From Paenibacillus sp. BIHB 4019 (GTDB taxonomy: Bacteria; Bacillota; Bacilli; Paenibacillales; Paenibacillaceae), in contig NZ_CP016808.1 in NCBI RefSeq assembly GCF_002741035.1, forward strand, positions 5,814,501 to 5,878,500: a stretch of 64,000 bases of DNA. Direction: 5' to 3'. Made by a program: the position numbers and the translations under genes. Shown piece by piece: positions 1-8,867 of this stretch. Under the pieces are notes generated by a model. That model saw only the letters and a list, made by a program, of their open reading frames with translations. It did no database searches and was not told the origin of the DNA. Position 1 is the stretch's first letter; each line of letters starts with the position of its first letter.

Positions 1-340
1 ACAGCTTTTCGGTTAATGATTCATCATCAAGCAGTACATAATCTGCGCCAAATTGCTTTAAAAAATCTGCTTTGTTTTTATCTCGGGTAGTCGATATACC
101 AGTTGCGCCAGCGGACTTGGCAAGCTGCATGGCTGCCATACCTACAGAACTGGTTCCTCCACGAATCAGCAATGTTTCACCCACGCTCAACCTTAGACAT
201 TCAAATAGCGAAGCATAAATAGTCCTTAGAATGATTGAAAAAATAATCGGATAGTTGCATCCATAAATTGACGCCCAATGTGACTCGCCCTTTATCCTCG
301 AAAAGTCATCGTATAATAGCTGCGACGTTTTACGGGGATG
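1..340 (-). pseudogene. Remnant of a zinc-type alcohol dehydrogenase / quinone reductase
   Basis: Reading leftward, an open frame carries the nucleotide-binding Rossmann start of the medium-chain dehydrogenase/quinone reductase family (GETLLIRGGTSSVGMAAMQL, then an STTR-like NADP region) and runs off the left edge. The roughly 100-residue GroES-like catalytic domain that should precede it is absent. The frame is closed by a TAG at 341-343, and the ~40 residues before the conserved part do not look like the family. No ATG, GTG or TTG with a ribosome binding site precedes the conserved part. I read it as a decayed or truncated gene. A MarR-type palindrome lies just upstream (391-414), so it probably once belonged to the regulon of the neighbouring MarR gene. 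Confidence 0.6.
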
Positions 341-390
341 CTAAGCGCCCATATTTAACACAAAAGTGCGCTTAAACCATTCATTCAAGC

Positions 391-414
391 ATTTAGTTTT
401 ATATAAAACTAAAT
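391..414. promoter_or_regulatory. 24-bp perfect palindrome, MarR operator candidate
   Basis: A perfect 24-bp palindrome whose central 16 bp (AGTTTTATATAAAACT, 395-410) is repeated exactly at 855-870 in the promoter of the adjacent marR-like gene. The position, between marR and the quinone-reductase remnant, fits control of the remnant gene by the same repressor. Confidence 0.7.
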
Positions 415-425
415 CGCCAAAAAAA

Positions 426-842
426 TTAGAACTCGATTTTGCGAAGAAGTTCTATGATTTGTTTTTTTTCCTCAATAGCGAACTTGCTATATATTTTGTC
501 TATTAGAGAATCAGATATTTCTTCAAAAACTTTTCTAAGATCGTATCCTTTCTCTGTAAGAGTTAGCCGATATATACGCGTATCCTTTAGATCCTTCTCT
601 TTTCGGATGTATCCTTTCTTCACCATTTTATCAACCAAAACGGTTACTGTTGATTTGTCTCGGTCGATTAGCTTGGATAACTCATGCATAGTAAGGCTTT
701 CTTGCTGATACAGTCTAAACAAGATATCACCATGTGATGGCGCAATATCCTTAATATTTCTTTCTCTTAGCTCACTTTCTATAAACCGATTACCCTGACG
801 ATGGATGCGGCCAACTAAAGATAAAATATATGTTTCATTCAT
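426..842 (-). CDS. MarR-family transcriptional regulator
   Basis: This is a winged-helix repressor of the MarR family, about 138 residues, near the family's usual 140-150. The helix-turn-helix and wing region is visible as LTMHELSKLIDRDKSTVTVL followed by KMVKKGYIRKEKDLKDTR; the DxRxxxL-type wing signature is present (DTRIYRLTLT). A longer frame opens at TTG 878, but that TTG is the first base triplet of a consensus -35 box and an operator lies inside the extra codons. I therefore place the start at ATG 842 (MNETYIL). It most likely represses itself and the downstream oxidoreductase remnant, as is common for MarR proteins answering to phenolic or oxidative signals; the ligand cannot be told. 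Confidence 0.85.
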   Translation of the reverse strand: MNETYILSLVGRIHRQGNRFIESELRERNIKDIAPSHGDILFRLYQQESLTMHELSKLIDRDKSTVTVLVDKMVKKGYIRKEKDLKDTRIYRLTLTEKGYDLRKVFEEISDSLIDKIYSKFAIEEKKQIIELLRKIEF

Positions 843-849
843 GAGCTTC

Positions 850-878
850 ATTTTAGTTTTATATAAAACTTTTGTCAA
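850..878 (-). promoter_or_regulatory. marR promoter with operator in the spacer
   Basis: On the minus strand TTGACA (878-873), a 17-nt spacer and TAAAAT (855-850) form a near-consensus sigma-A promoter. The palindrome AGTTTTATATAAAACT (855-870) fills the spacer and touches the -10 box, so a bound dimer would block RNA polymerase. The expected transcription start is at or next to the A of ATG 842, leaving little or no leader. Confidence 0.75.
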
Positions 879-939
879 GCACCGTGCTGTTACTTAAATC
901 AGTCAAACTGATTACTTAACAAAAGATTGCTTAACTTAA

Positions 940-966
940 AAGGCTGCCGATTTTGCCGGCAGCCTT
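940..966 (-). terminator. Terminator after the uvrA-like gene
   Basis: AAGGCTGCCG (940-949) pairs with CGGCAGCCTT (957-966); on the minus strand the hairpin is followed by TTTT. It lies 43 nt past the stop of the UvrA-like gene. Confidence 0.7.
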
Positions 967-1008
967 GGAGGAGCATATGAATATTTATCTGAATGTGGAT
1001 TTGATGCC

Positions 1009-3264
1009 TTACATCAGATATTTTCCTGTAATCGACTGCTCCGCATCGATGATCTGCGGAGGTGTGCCCTCGAACACTACCTGGCCGCCCTTGCTGCCTC
1101 CGTCCGGTCCCATATCAATGATCCAATCGGCTTGGCTGATCACATCGAGATTGTGTTCGATAACGATTACCGTATTGCCGGCATCCACGAGGCGGTTCAT
1201 GATCTCCAGAAGAAGACCGATATCTGACATATGCAGACCTGTCGTCGGCTCGTCCAGTACGTAGATGCTGCCCTGCTTATGCAGCTCGCTTGCCAGCTTG
1301 ATGCGCTGGCATTCCCCGCCCGAGAGCGTGCTGAGCGGTTGGCCAAGCGTTATATAGTTCAGCCCCACATCGCTCATCGCCTGCAGCTTGCGTACAACGA
1401 CTTTCAGCTCGAAAAAATCCAATGCCTGCTCCACAGTCATTTCCAGCACTTCTGCAATGGACTTGCCGTTCAGCTTGTACGCGAGCACCTCTTCCTTGAA
1501 CCGTCTGCCTCCACATTCTTCGCACGGCAGCTTTACGCTGTCGAGAAAGGCAAGGTCTGTATATACAACACCGAGCCCTTGGCAGTTCTCGCAGGCCCCC
1601 TTGGAGTTGAAGCTGAACAAACCTGGGCTGACCTTGTTCGCGGAAGCAAATGCCTTTCGCACATCATCCATAATCCCCGTGTAGGTCGCGGGATTAGAGC
1701 GCGTTGACACGCCTACCGCCGATTGGTCGATGACGATCGCATCCAGATGCTGGCTGAGGAACACTTCATTAATCAGCGTGCTTTTCCCCGAGCCGGCGAC
1801 ACCCGTAACTACCGTTAGCACGCCGGTTGGAATATCTACACTCACGTTTCGCAAGTTGTGCAGTGTGGCATTCTTGATGGAGAGCTTGCCAGACGGCTGC
1901 CTGCAATCATGCTTCAGCTGGAGCGGCCGCTTCATATGGGTGCCTGTCAATGTACCTGCCTCCAGCAAACCTTGGAAGCTTCCTTCATATACGATGTTGC
2001 CGCCGCGGCTGCCGGCGTGTGGCCCAACGTCGACAATATGATCTGCGAGCTTAATTACATCGGGATCATGCTCGACGACAATGACGCTATTGCCCTTGTC
2101 CCGGAGCTTTTGCAATAGCTCATTTAACTGATGCACATCGCGGGGGTGCAAGCCCACACTTGGCTCATCAAAAATGTAAGTGACGTCCACCAGACTGCCG
2201 CTCAGATGCTTAACCATCTTGACGCGCTGCGACTCGCCACCGGACAAAGTATCCGTCTCACGGTCCAATGTCAAGTAGTCAAGCCCAATATCCACTAGAT
2301 GCTGCAGACGTTCTGTCAGCGACTTGACGACCGGAGCGGCAACAGGATCGTTAATCTCCCGTATGACGCGAATGAGCTGTCCGACCTCCATTGAGGACAG
2401 TTCTGCAATATTGAGTCCATTGATCCTGCAATTGAGTGCAGCCTGACTAAGCCTCGCGCCGCAGCAGCTGGTGCAGGGGCCTTCAGAGATGTACGGCGCA
2501 ACAGTCTGTTGAGTGCGCTCGGACTTCGTCTTCACATCCTGCTTAATGTACTTGTTGGTGAACTTCTCAATGATGCCTTCCAGAGTAATGTTCATTGCCT
2601 TGCCGGCAAACTGCATTTCTACTTTCCCCGCCTTGGCGTACAGCAGCTGCTCCAGTTCCTCTTTCGAATAATCGCTCAGCTTCTTGTCGGCATCGAAGAA
2701 CCCCGTCTGCATGATCAAGTTCCAATCCCAGCCGTTCACCGAATAGCCCGGCAGCAGAATGGCCCCTTCATTCAACGACTTTGACATGTCCACCGCCTTG
2801 CTCATGTCGACGCCCAGCCTGCGACCGAGCCCATTGCACTCCGGACACATTCCTTGCGGATCGTTAAATGAGAACATATTGGCTTGTCCAATAAAAGGCT
2901 GACCCACTCGGGAGAAAAGAAGACGAAAAATGGGAGAAATATCGGTAATCGTGCCCATAGTGGAATGGGAACCGCCGCCAAGCCGCTTCTGATCGACAAT
3001 AACAGCCATGCTCAGATTCTCGATTCCGTCCGTATCCGGCTGTGGAACACGGGGCAGAAAATTGCGCACGAACATGCTGAAGTTCTCATTGAGCAACCGG
3101 GTGGATTCTGCAGCGATTGTATCAAAGACGATCGATGATTTGCCAGATCCGGATACCCCGGTGAAAATCGTGATCTTCCGCTTGGGAATGCGCAAGGAGA
3201 CGTTTTTGAGATTGTTTTCTCTCGCTCCCGAGATTACGATGTACTCTTGATTAGAGTCGCTCAT
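1009..3264 (-). CDS. UvrA-like ABC ATPase (short UvrA2/DrrC type)
   Basis: This 751-residue protein has two UvrA-type ABC ATPase domains. Walker A motifs are GVSGSGKS (36-43) and GVAGSGKS near residue 490; both signature motifs are present (LSGGESQRVKM, LSGGECQRIKL). Zinc-binding cysteine pairs include CPECNGLG, CTSCCG, CENCQGLG and CEECGG. Housekeeping UvrA is about 950 residues; this shorter form lacks much of the insertion region, as in the UvrA2/DrrC group linked to tolerance of DNA-intercalating drugs. The start ATG has GGAAGGATG upstream. It follows an ArsR regulator by 55 nt on the same strand and is probably co-transcribed. The role in drug resistance rather than general excision repair is inferred from family and context. 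Confidence 0.85.
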   Translation of the reverse strand: MSDSNQEYIVISGARENNLKNVSLRIPKRKITIFTGVSGSGKSSIVFDTIAAESTRLLNENFSMFVRNFLPRVPQPDTDGIENLSMAVIVDQKRLGGGSHSTMGTITDISPIFRLLFSRVGQPFIGQANMFSFNDPQGMCPECNGLGRRLGVDMSKAVDMSKSLNEGAILLPGYSVNGWDWNLIMQTGFFDADKKLSDYSKEELEQLLYAKAGKVEMQFAGKAMNITLEGIIEKFTNKYIKQDVKTKSERTQQTVAPYISEGPCTSCCGARLSQAALNCRINGLNIAELSSMEVGQLIRVIREINDPVAAPVVKSLTERLQHLVDIGLDYLTLDRETDTLSGGESQRVKMVKHLSGSLVDVTYIFDEPSVGLHPRDVHQLNELLQKLRDKGNSVIVVEHDPDVIKLADHIVDVGPHAGSRGGNIVYEGSFQGLLEAGTLTGTHMKRPLQLKHDCRQPSGKLSIKNATLHNLRNVSVDIPTGVLTVVTGVAGSGKSTLINEVFLSQHLDAIVIDQSAVGVSTRSNPATYTGIMDDVRKAFASANKVSPGLFSFNSKGACENCQGLGVVYTDLAFLDSVKLPCEECGGRRFKEEVLAYKLNGKSIAEVLEMTVEQALDFFELKVVVRKLQAMSDVGLNYITLGQPLSTLSGGECQRIKLASELHKQGSIYVLDEPTTGLHMSDIGLLLEIMNRLVDAGNTVIVIEHNLDVISQADWIIDMGPDGGSKGGQVVFEGTPPQIIDAEQSITGKYLM

Positions 3265-3319
3265 GCGTTACATCCTTCCGATCGTGTTAATGGGGTGGGT
3301 CCGTAATTTAATGTGAAAC

Positions 3320-3649
3320 TCATTCTTCTTCCTCATCAAATAGTTGGTTCAAGTCAAGCATATTCGCACTCCAAAACTTGCTGTAGAAGCTTACCCAATC
3401 TTGAATTTCTCTGAGTGGAGAGGCATTTAGCCTAAATCGTGTTTCTCTGCCGACTTTTCGATCAAGCACCAGCCCGGCCTCTTTCAGGATTGTCAAATGC
3501 TTGGATACGGCTGTTCGGCCCATTTGAAACTGTGCCGTTAACTCATGAAGCGGTATCTCGTCTGTTTCGGCTAACAGCTGAATCAGTCGGCGTCTAGTTG
3601 GATCTGCAATCGCGTCAAACACATCCCGCATCGGGTTGTTCTCGCTCAC
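3320..3649 (-). CDS. ArsR-family transcriptional regulator
   Basis: A 109-residue winged-helix protein beginning MRDVFDAIADPTRRRLIQLL, the typical opening of the ArsR/SdpR subgroup, with the recognition helix GRTAVSKHLTILKEAGL and wing DRKVGRETRFRL. No metal-binding cysteine motif is seen, so it is probably not a metal sensor. It uses a GTG start preceded by GGAGAGGG. It heads a two-gene operon with the UvrA-like ATPase and likely controls it; the pair of CACCATTTRGTG dyads upstream (3761-3801) are candidate operators. The inducer is unknown. Confidence 0.9.
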   Translation of the reverse strand: MSENNPMRDVFDAIADPTRRRLIQLLAETDEIPLHELTAQFQMGRTAVSKHLTILKEAGLVLDRKVGRETRFRLNASPLREIQDWVSFYSKFWSANMLDLNQLFDEEEE

Positions 3650-3760
3650 AACACCCTCTCCTAAAAATTATTACCAAGTGACCACCGAAAATTTCATAAC
3701 CTTCATAATTGATACGGCTCTTCGGATGCACCGCCCACGAGGCGATAATGGTTAATTCGA

Positions 3761-3801
3761 CACCATTTAGTGCCACTTAGATAATAGGTCACCATTTGGT
3801 G
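3761..3801. promoter_or_regulatory. Pair of CACCATTTRGTG dyads
   Basis: CACCATTTAGTG (3761-3772) and CACCATTTGGTG (3790-3801) are near-identical boxes 29 bp apart. The second is a 5-bp dyad (CACCA/TGGTG) around TT. The wider arms CGACACCA (3758-3765) and TGGTGTCG (3797-3804) also pair. They lie between the divergent arsR and nfo genes and may be ArsR operators. Confidence 0.45.
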
Positions 3802-3933
3802 TCGTGTCAACAACATTTTCAACTCCATTAATGTTGAATGTAAGGCTAATCCAGTCCCTCGAATAATGCTAAATAGTCAAGGGCAGACTTCTTTTAACTT
3901 GCTCTGCAAGATTATTAAACGGAGGCCATCTGC

Positions 3934-4836
3934 ATGCTAATCGGCAGTCATGTATCTATGGGTGGCAAAACGATGCTGCTAAGAGCAAGTGAAGAGGCTG
4001 CATCCTATGGTGCTAATACATTTTTGATATATACAGGAGCTCCTCAAAATAGTAAAAGAAAGCCCATAGCAGCCTATAACATTTCAGCGGGCCATGCACA
4101 TATGAAGGAACATGGCATTAGCCATATCGTTGTTCATGCCCCTTTCCTGGTCAATTTGGCTAATACGATTAACAGTAAAGTATTTGAATACAGCGTATCA
4201 TTTATGTGTGACGAATTAGAACGGACAGAAGCTCTAGGCTCAGATCAGATTGTTATGCATCCGGGGAGTCATGTCGGGGCAGGAGTGGATTTGGGAATCA
4301 AAAAAATAATAGAAGGACTGAACGAAGTGCTGGCCCATAAAATGGCCTACAAAACAAATCTTCAAATCTCCCTTGAAACGATGGCTGGCAAAGGAACTGA
4401 ATGTGGAAGAAGCTTTGAAGAGCTGGCTCGGATTATCGATGGAGTTACACACAATGAACGATTATCCATATGTCTGGACACTTGCCACGTGCATGATGCT
4501 GGATATGATATCGTTCACGATTTTGACGGTGTGTTGGAGGAATTTGAGCGGATCATCGGTTTAGAACGGTTAAAAGTGGTTCATATTAATGACTCTAAAA
4601 ATGAACGAGGCTCTCGTAAAGATAGACATGAGAACATTGGTCATGGATATATTGGCTTACAGGCGCTGGACTACATTGTACACCATCCTCAACTGATCGA
4701 TCTGCCCAAGCTGCTGGAGACGCCCTCGATAGGCAAAATCAAATATAAAGATCCGCCCTATAAGCATGAAATCGCGCTGCTCCGAAGAGAAATAACCGAA
4801 CCGGTTTTGAAACGGCATGAAATAACTGAATCATGA
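3934..4836 (+). CDS. nfo: Endonuclease IV (AP endonuclease)
   Basis: This is a zinc-dependent apurinic/apyrimidinic endonuclease of base-excision repair, 300 residues, close to family length. The TIM-barrel metal ligands are visible in [42 protein letters not shown] and [13 protein letters not shown], all diagnostic of the AP endonuclease 2 family. The ATG is preceded by CGGAGG. It is transcribed away from the arsR/uvrA-like operon, so two DNA-repair-type genes lie back to back, and it ends in a terminator at 4861-4887. Confidence 0.96.
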   Translation: MLIGSHVSMGGKTMLLRASEEAASYGANTFLIYTGAPQNSKRKPIAAYNISAGHAHMKEHGISHIVVHAPFLVNLANTINSKVFEYSVSFMCDELERTEALGSDQIVMHPGSHVGAGVDLGIKKIIEGLNEVLAHKMAYKTNLQISLETMAGKGTECGRSFEELARIIDGVTHNERLSICLDTCHVHDAGYDIVHDFDGVLEEFERIIGLERLKVVHINDSKNERGSRKDRHENIGHGYIGLQALDYIVHHPQLIDLPKLLETPSIGKIKYKDPPYKHEIALLRREITEPVLKRHEITES

Positions 4837-4860
4837 AAATAAATGAATAACACAAAAACA

Positions 4861-4887
4861 AAAGCTGCATCATTTAATTGCAGCTTT
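4861..4887. terminator. Bidirectional terminator between nfo and the lipase
   Basis: AAAGCTGCA (4861-4869) and TGCAGCTTT (4879-4887) form a 9-bp stem followed by TGTTTT on the plus strand and preceded by an A-rich run, so it can serve nfo and the convergent lipase gene. Confidence 0.8.
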
Positions 4888-4965
4888 TGTTTTATTTACG
4901 TAACCCTATTTGTTTTCATAACGCATCATGCTGGTGATTGCATAGCATAGGAGTGCCTATCCGGG

Positions 4966-5571
4966 CTATTCGTTTAAGGCTGTTTTGATCAAGGTGTTCA
5001 CTTGGGAATTGAGAAGCAGACCGATATGGGAAACCAGCGAAATCTGGATGTTGTTCGCCCCGTCTAAACGGGATAGTGCAGGCGATACGATCGTATCGCT
5101 TGTAGAATATATGGAAGTGACCTTGATTCCTGTTGGCGCTGTGGTTGTAGTCAGCCGATTGGCTCCTCCAAGGGTCACCAGCTTGTCCACTTTGGAAGCT
5201 CCGCTACGGTTCAGTATGTAATATAAGCTATTGGCCCCTCCCATGCTGTGAGCAACAATGTTGACTTTAGTGTGGCCGGTTTCACTGAGCGTATTATCTA
5301 CGAATTGGCTAATAGCTGCCGAATTCAATAGCTGATTCCCTTGTTTGCTGGGCAGATCAATCGCAAATAACTCATTACTGGACCAGCCCTGACTGCGCAG
5401 ATAACTTTCAATGTATATGAAATTGCTATCCGAACCTCCCAATCCGTGCACGAATACGACAGGCGTGCGTGCTGTGGCCGCAGAAGCCTTCGAGCTTTGC
5501 CCTATACCCGATAGAGTCAAGGCAAGAATCATGCTCATTACAGTTATAAAAATAAATTTGGTCTTTTTCAT
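4966..5571 (-). CDS. Secreted lipase, family I.4 (LipA/EstA-like)
   Basis: A small alpha/beta-hydrolase of 201 residues, the size of Bacillus subtilis LipA. A signal peptide (positively charged MKKTK, hydrophobic core to about residue 24, cleavage near ASA-A) sends it outside the cell. The oxyanion region is FVHGLGG (40-46). The nucleophile sits in the pentapeptide AHSMG, where the first Gly of the usual GxSxG is Ala, a hallmark of this family (Ser109); Asp159 (STSDT) and His182 (SHIGLL) complete the triad. It should hydrolyse short to medium acyl glycerides. I chose ATG 5571 over GTG 5580 because AGGAGAG is spaced 8 nt from it. Confidence 0.93.
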   Translation of the reverse strand: MKKTKFIFITVMSMILALTLSGIGQSSKASAATARTPVVFVHGLGGSDSNFIYIESYLRSQGWSSNELFAIDLPSKQGNQLLNSAAISQFVDNTLSETGHTKVNIVAHSMGGANSLYYILNRSGASKVDKLVTLGGANRLTTTTAPTGIKVTSIYSTSDTIVSPALSRLDGANNIQISLVSHIGLLLNSQVNTLIKTALNE

Positions 5572-5885
5572 TTTTTTCACTCTCCTATAAAATGTTTTAT
5601 TGTTTATATATTACAAGTGAATATATGGAATATATATGGACCATTAGTCTCATCTTTTTAACATAAGAATCGGGATAATTATAACTAATAGGACATGAAA
5701 GGACGGACTGAATAAAAATATTTATTCTCAAATTAGGTAAAAATGGATATCATTGAAATAAAAAAAGCCACCCTTCAGGTGACTTCCCCCATCCATCCTA
5801 TTAACTGCTATTCTTATCTCTTCATCTGCTAGGCTTCCGCTTGCAGCCATTCGGATGCCAGACCTGCTTCCTGCTTCGAAGCGGC
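5572..5885 (-). other. Intergenic region with the GH5 terminator
   Basis: No gene is visible. On the minus strand GTCACC-TGAA-GGGTGGC followed by TTTTTT (5760-5788) is an intrinsic terminator about 100 nt past the GH5 stop. The rest, nearest the lipase, is AT-rich and should hold the lipase promoter; I see no clear operator. Confidence 0.6.
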
Positions 5886-7040
5886 CTACTTAGTAGCGCC
5901 GTTCACAGGCTTCATGATTCTGGCAAGCATTTTCTGCTTAGGCTTGTTCCATGTCTGCCAATCGTCTAACAGCAGTCCGCCGGTATCTCCACTGTTCGGA
6001 TTGAGGCTCCAGTAGGTCCAATACAAATCATTTTGCCCGATGTAGTCGACAAGAGCATTTTGCCACTTGCCCTCCTTCGATGTTGAATCGACATTGCGGC
6101 CGCCGAACTCCCCGAGCAATATCGGTGCGATTTTTTCCTTATGAATATAGCCCCAATTAGCATCCCATACGCCAGACAGATTTGCGGGAAATGTCTGGCC
6201 TGCGAACCACGGCTGCGACGAAACGCCCGGGCCATAATCGTGCGGTGAGTAAACGAGCTGGTTAGGCACTTTCAGCCGGACTGGATATTTGCGAACCCCC
6301 GACAGATTGCCGCCCCACCAATAGGAACCGCTCTGGCCTTTTACATTCGCGTCCACCCCTTCCACAATGATCAGCCAGTCCGGATTGACAGCGAGAATTG
6401 CATTGCCCGCCCGCTCCGCAGCCAACCGCCAATCGCTGTCTGAATCGCCGCAACCCCAGCATACGGAACCGTGCGGCTCATTGTGCAAATCGGCGCCGAT
6501 TACCGTGTCGTTGGCCAAGTAGCGCTTTGCCAGCATCGTCCAATCCTTTATCCATGTTTTTTCCGGTACCCCTTGTGTATACCACCGCTCCGCTTGCTCG
6601 GAGGCGTTTGGGCGGTGACGGTCCAGAATGATTTTCATACCGCGCTTTTCCGCCTTCTGAACAAGCTTATCCAGCAGCTGGAGCGGTGTCAGCCCCTTTA
6701 GGTCGGGATTTTTCATATAGTCGATCCCGCTTGGTTTTTTACCAGCAAGCAGCATTTCATTCGTATAAGGAATACGCAGCAAGTTGTACCCTTCTTTTGC
6801 AAGCTGGTCCAGCATGCTGTCCAATGATCGCGTCCACAAGCCATGGGGTGAAAAATTGCCCGTCTCGAATCCGAACCAGTTCACCCCGTTGAAACTAGCA
6901 GGTTTACCTTGGGCATCGACGATTTGATTGCCTGACGTGTGGTAATAACTCAATGCTGCTGCGGGCTTGCCAGCAGCAGCAGCCCCGGTGCTCGAGATAA
7001 GCACCGCCGCCAGCAACAGGCACGTTCCTATCCATCTCAT
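5886..7040 (-). CDS. Secreted GH5 endoglucanase-type glycosidase
   Basis: A 384-residue glycoside hydrolase of family 5. A signal peptide spans about residues 1-23. The conserved N-terminal NGVNWFGFET (51-60) and LRIPY lead into a TIM barrel with the acid/base Glu188 in LHNEP and the nucleophile Glu311 in LLGEFGG; HDYGPG is the substrate-binding His/Tyr region. The protein ends just after the barrel, so no carbohydrate-binding module is attached, unlike many cellulases of this type. It should cut beta-1,4-glucans outside the cell; exact substrate cannot be fixed. It is divergent from a GH18-like secreted protein with a 330-nt region between. Confidence 0.92.
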   Translation of the reverse strand: MRWIGTCLLLAAVLISSTGAAAAGKPAAALSYYHTSGNQIVDAQGKPASFNGVNWFGFETGNFSPHGLWTRSLDSMLDQLAKEGYNLLRIPYTNEMLLAGKKPSGIDYMKNPDLKGLTPLQLLDKLVQKAEKRGMKIILDRHRPNASEQAERWYTQGVPEKTWIKDWTMLAKRYLANDTVIGADLHNEPHGSVCWGCGDSDSDWRLAAERAGNAILAVNPDWLIIVEGVDANVKGQSGSYWWGGNLSGVRKYPVRLKVPNQLVYSPHDYGPGVSSQPWFAGQTFPANLSGVWDANWGYIHKEKIAPILLGEFGGRNVDSTSKEGKWQNALVDYIGQNDLYWTYWSLNPNSGDTGGLLLDDWQTWNKPKQKMLARIMKPVNGATK

Positions 7041-7255
7041 CCAATTCTTCCTTTCTATTATCCACGATTAACCTTAACACGCAGCGTGCAGCCTCGCACG
7101 TATATAACGCCTGACATGGCCCGCTCTTGGAATATATCGGATAAATAGTGTAATTGCTGCAGCTTAATTGCATTAAACCCTCTTTTTCTTAGCGGTTCTC
7201 GGAAATCCCCCCTCATTATGACCCTTCTCTACTTTATGTATATGACTTCTTTTAA

Positions 7256-7284
7256 TTGGAACTATATAAAAATTTTGCTATACT
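7256..7284 (+). promoter_or_regulatory. Sigma-A promoter of the GH18-like gene
   Basis: TTGGAA (7256-7261), a 17-nt spacer and TATACT (7279-7284) lie 87 nt before the start codon, which has AAGGAGG at 7354-7360. The remaining 330-nt intergenic stretch (7041-7370) holds no gene and only a weak 5-bp hairpin at 7085-7100. Confidence 0.7.
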
Positions 7285-7370
7285 GACGTATGCTAGATTT
7301 ATGCTCTATCAATTGAAATTCTATTTTTTCTACTTTTACTAGTATCCAATGAGAAGGAGGAAAACAAGTT

Positions 7371-8645
7371 ATGTTCATAAAAAAAGTAGGAAAAACAGTT
7401 GCCGCCACCCTTCTTGCCTTATCCTTGATCGGTACTGCTCCAAATATCGGTGATGTCTATGCAGCGCCTGCAATATCGGTCACGCTGGATCATGTTCTCT
7501 TGCAATTTGATGCAGCGCCGCGGATAGACAAAGGGGTAACTTATGTCCCCTTCCGGACGGTTGGAGAGGCTCTTGGAATCCATATCACCTGGAACAGCAA
7601 GACACAAACGGTCAAAGCGGCAGGCAGTCTTAAAGGGAAAATAACGGAGGTACTTCTTCAAGTGGGGAGCACTACGGCTACCGTCAACGGAACAAAAGTG
7701 AAGCTGGCTGCAGCGCCGATTCAGCTAGAAGGCCGTGTGCTCATCCCGCTCAGTTCGTTCAGCAGCCAATTTGGTGTCGCTGTGGCCTGGAATCAAGCAA
7801 CACGCACAGTTTCCCTTCTATCACCACAACGCGAAATGCATTTGAGAGCCTTCTATGCCCTGCAATCTTTTCAGGAAAGAGATTTGGTTTCATCGATGAA
7901 TTCTGTAGCTTTTGGGTGGAGCCGCATCGATCGGGAAGGCCAGTTTACCCTGCAAGGTGACGAGTACCGATTGCCTGCTGCGGCAGGTGACATTACGCCT
8001 CAATCCATTGTGGCGGATGCAGCAAATCAGGACATCAAACCGTACCTTATGGTTTATGCTTTAGACGGGAACGGTGAACTAACCAAGGTTTTGAGTGACA
8101 GCAGCTTGCGCCAGAAGTCTATCCAGGGCATAACGGATTCCGTTGCAGAGAACGGTTTTGGCGGGATTGTTCTTGATTTTGAGGGGTTAGGATATAAGCT
8201 GGATGCTTTGCAGCAGCAGAAGCTGCTAAACGATTACGTTAAGCAGTTGAAAAATTCCTTGCCTAAGGATATCTCCTTATCTTTAGCAGTGCCACCATTG
8301 AATAGCGCCTATAAAGGCTACGATTATAAGACTCTTGCTTCCATGGCAGATGATCTTATCATTATGGCTTATCAGTTTAATCCGATTGGGACCAAATCAC
8401 AGGTACCCGAACCTAATAGTCTTGTAGATGAGGCGATTCAACTTGCACTGGATGCTGGTGCGCCTAAGCAAAAGCTCCTGCTTGGCATCAGCCTAAGCAG
8501 TGAAACGCCCTCTTCCATCAAAGATAAGCTAGGTCTTGCCAAGCGTTATGATTTGAAAGGAGCGGCCTTCTGGCGTCTAGGCTTATTCCGTGCCTATAAC
8601 GACCAGATGGAAAGCGCTGTGAATACTTCGGTTGTAAAAGAGTAA
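7371..8645 (+). CDS. Secreted protein: copper-amine-oxidase-type stalk repeats plus GH18-like domain
   Basis: A signal peptide (1 to about 31) is followed by two repeats of the copper amine oxidase N-terminal-like domain (about 38-150; YVPFRTVGEALGIHITWN and LIPLSSFSSQFGVAVAWN), a non-catalytic wall-associated module common in Paenibacillus. The remainder (about 155-420) is a GH18 barrel related to spore-cortex/peptidoglycan glucosaminidases such as YaaH/SleL: GGIVLDFEGL carries the Asp269-x-Glu271 catalytic pair, LSLAVPP and LIIMAYQF follow as in that family. It probably acts on cell-wall glycan or chitin-like substrate. It is monocistronic with a good promoter at 7256-7284. Confidence 0.85.
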   Translation: MFIKKVGKTVAATLLALSLIGTAPNIGDVYAAPAISVTLDHVLLQFDAAPRIDKGVTYVPFRTVGEALGIHITWNSKTQTVKAAGSLKGKITEVLLQVGSTTATVNGTKVKLAAAPIQLEGRVLIPLSSFSSQFGVAVAWNQATRTVSLLSPQREMHLRAFYALQSFQERDLVSSMNSVAFGWSRIDREGQFTLQGDEYRLPAAAGDITPQSIVADAANQDIKPYLMVYALDGNGELTKVLSDSSLRQKSIQGITDSVAENGFGGIVLDFEGLGYKLDALQQQKLLNDYVKQLKNSLPKDISLSLAVPPLNSAYKGYDYKTLASMADDLIIMAYQFNPIGTKSQVPEPNSLVDEAIQLALDAGAPKQKLLLGISLSSETPSSIKDKLGLAKRYDLKGAAFWRLGLFRAYNDQMESAVNTSVVKE

Positions 8646-8867
8646 GCTTATCAAAATGCCCTAGTTCCTAAATTTTTATTTAATCATTTGCCAATCATTG
8701 AACCGAATCTCCTGACTCGCCCATTTGCAGCATTGGTCTCAAATGAATCCCATAATGCTTGAGTGAACAATGGAGATATCGGTTCAATTCCTTTAGGTGG
8801 AGACAGGCTGGCGCAGCAGCAAGCGGCTGCGTTCCATGCTTCAACATAATTTGACCGGGTATAGAGG

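Noticed and set aside
7085..7100. CGTGC/GCACG hairpin in the GH5-GH18 intergenic region as a riboswitch or attenuator
   Set aside because: Only five base pairs, no conserved aptamer sequence and no T run.
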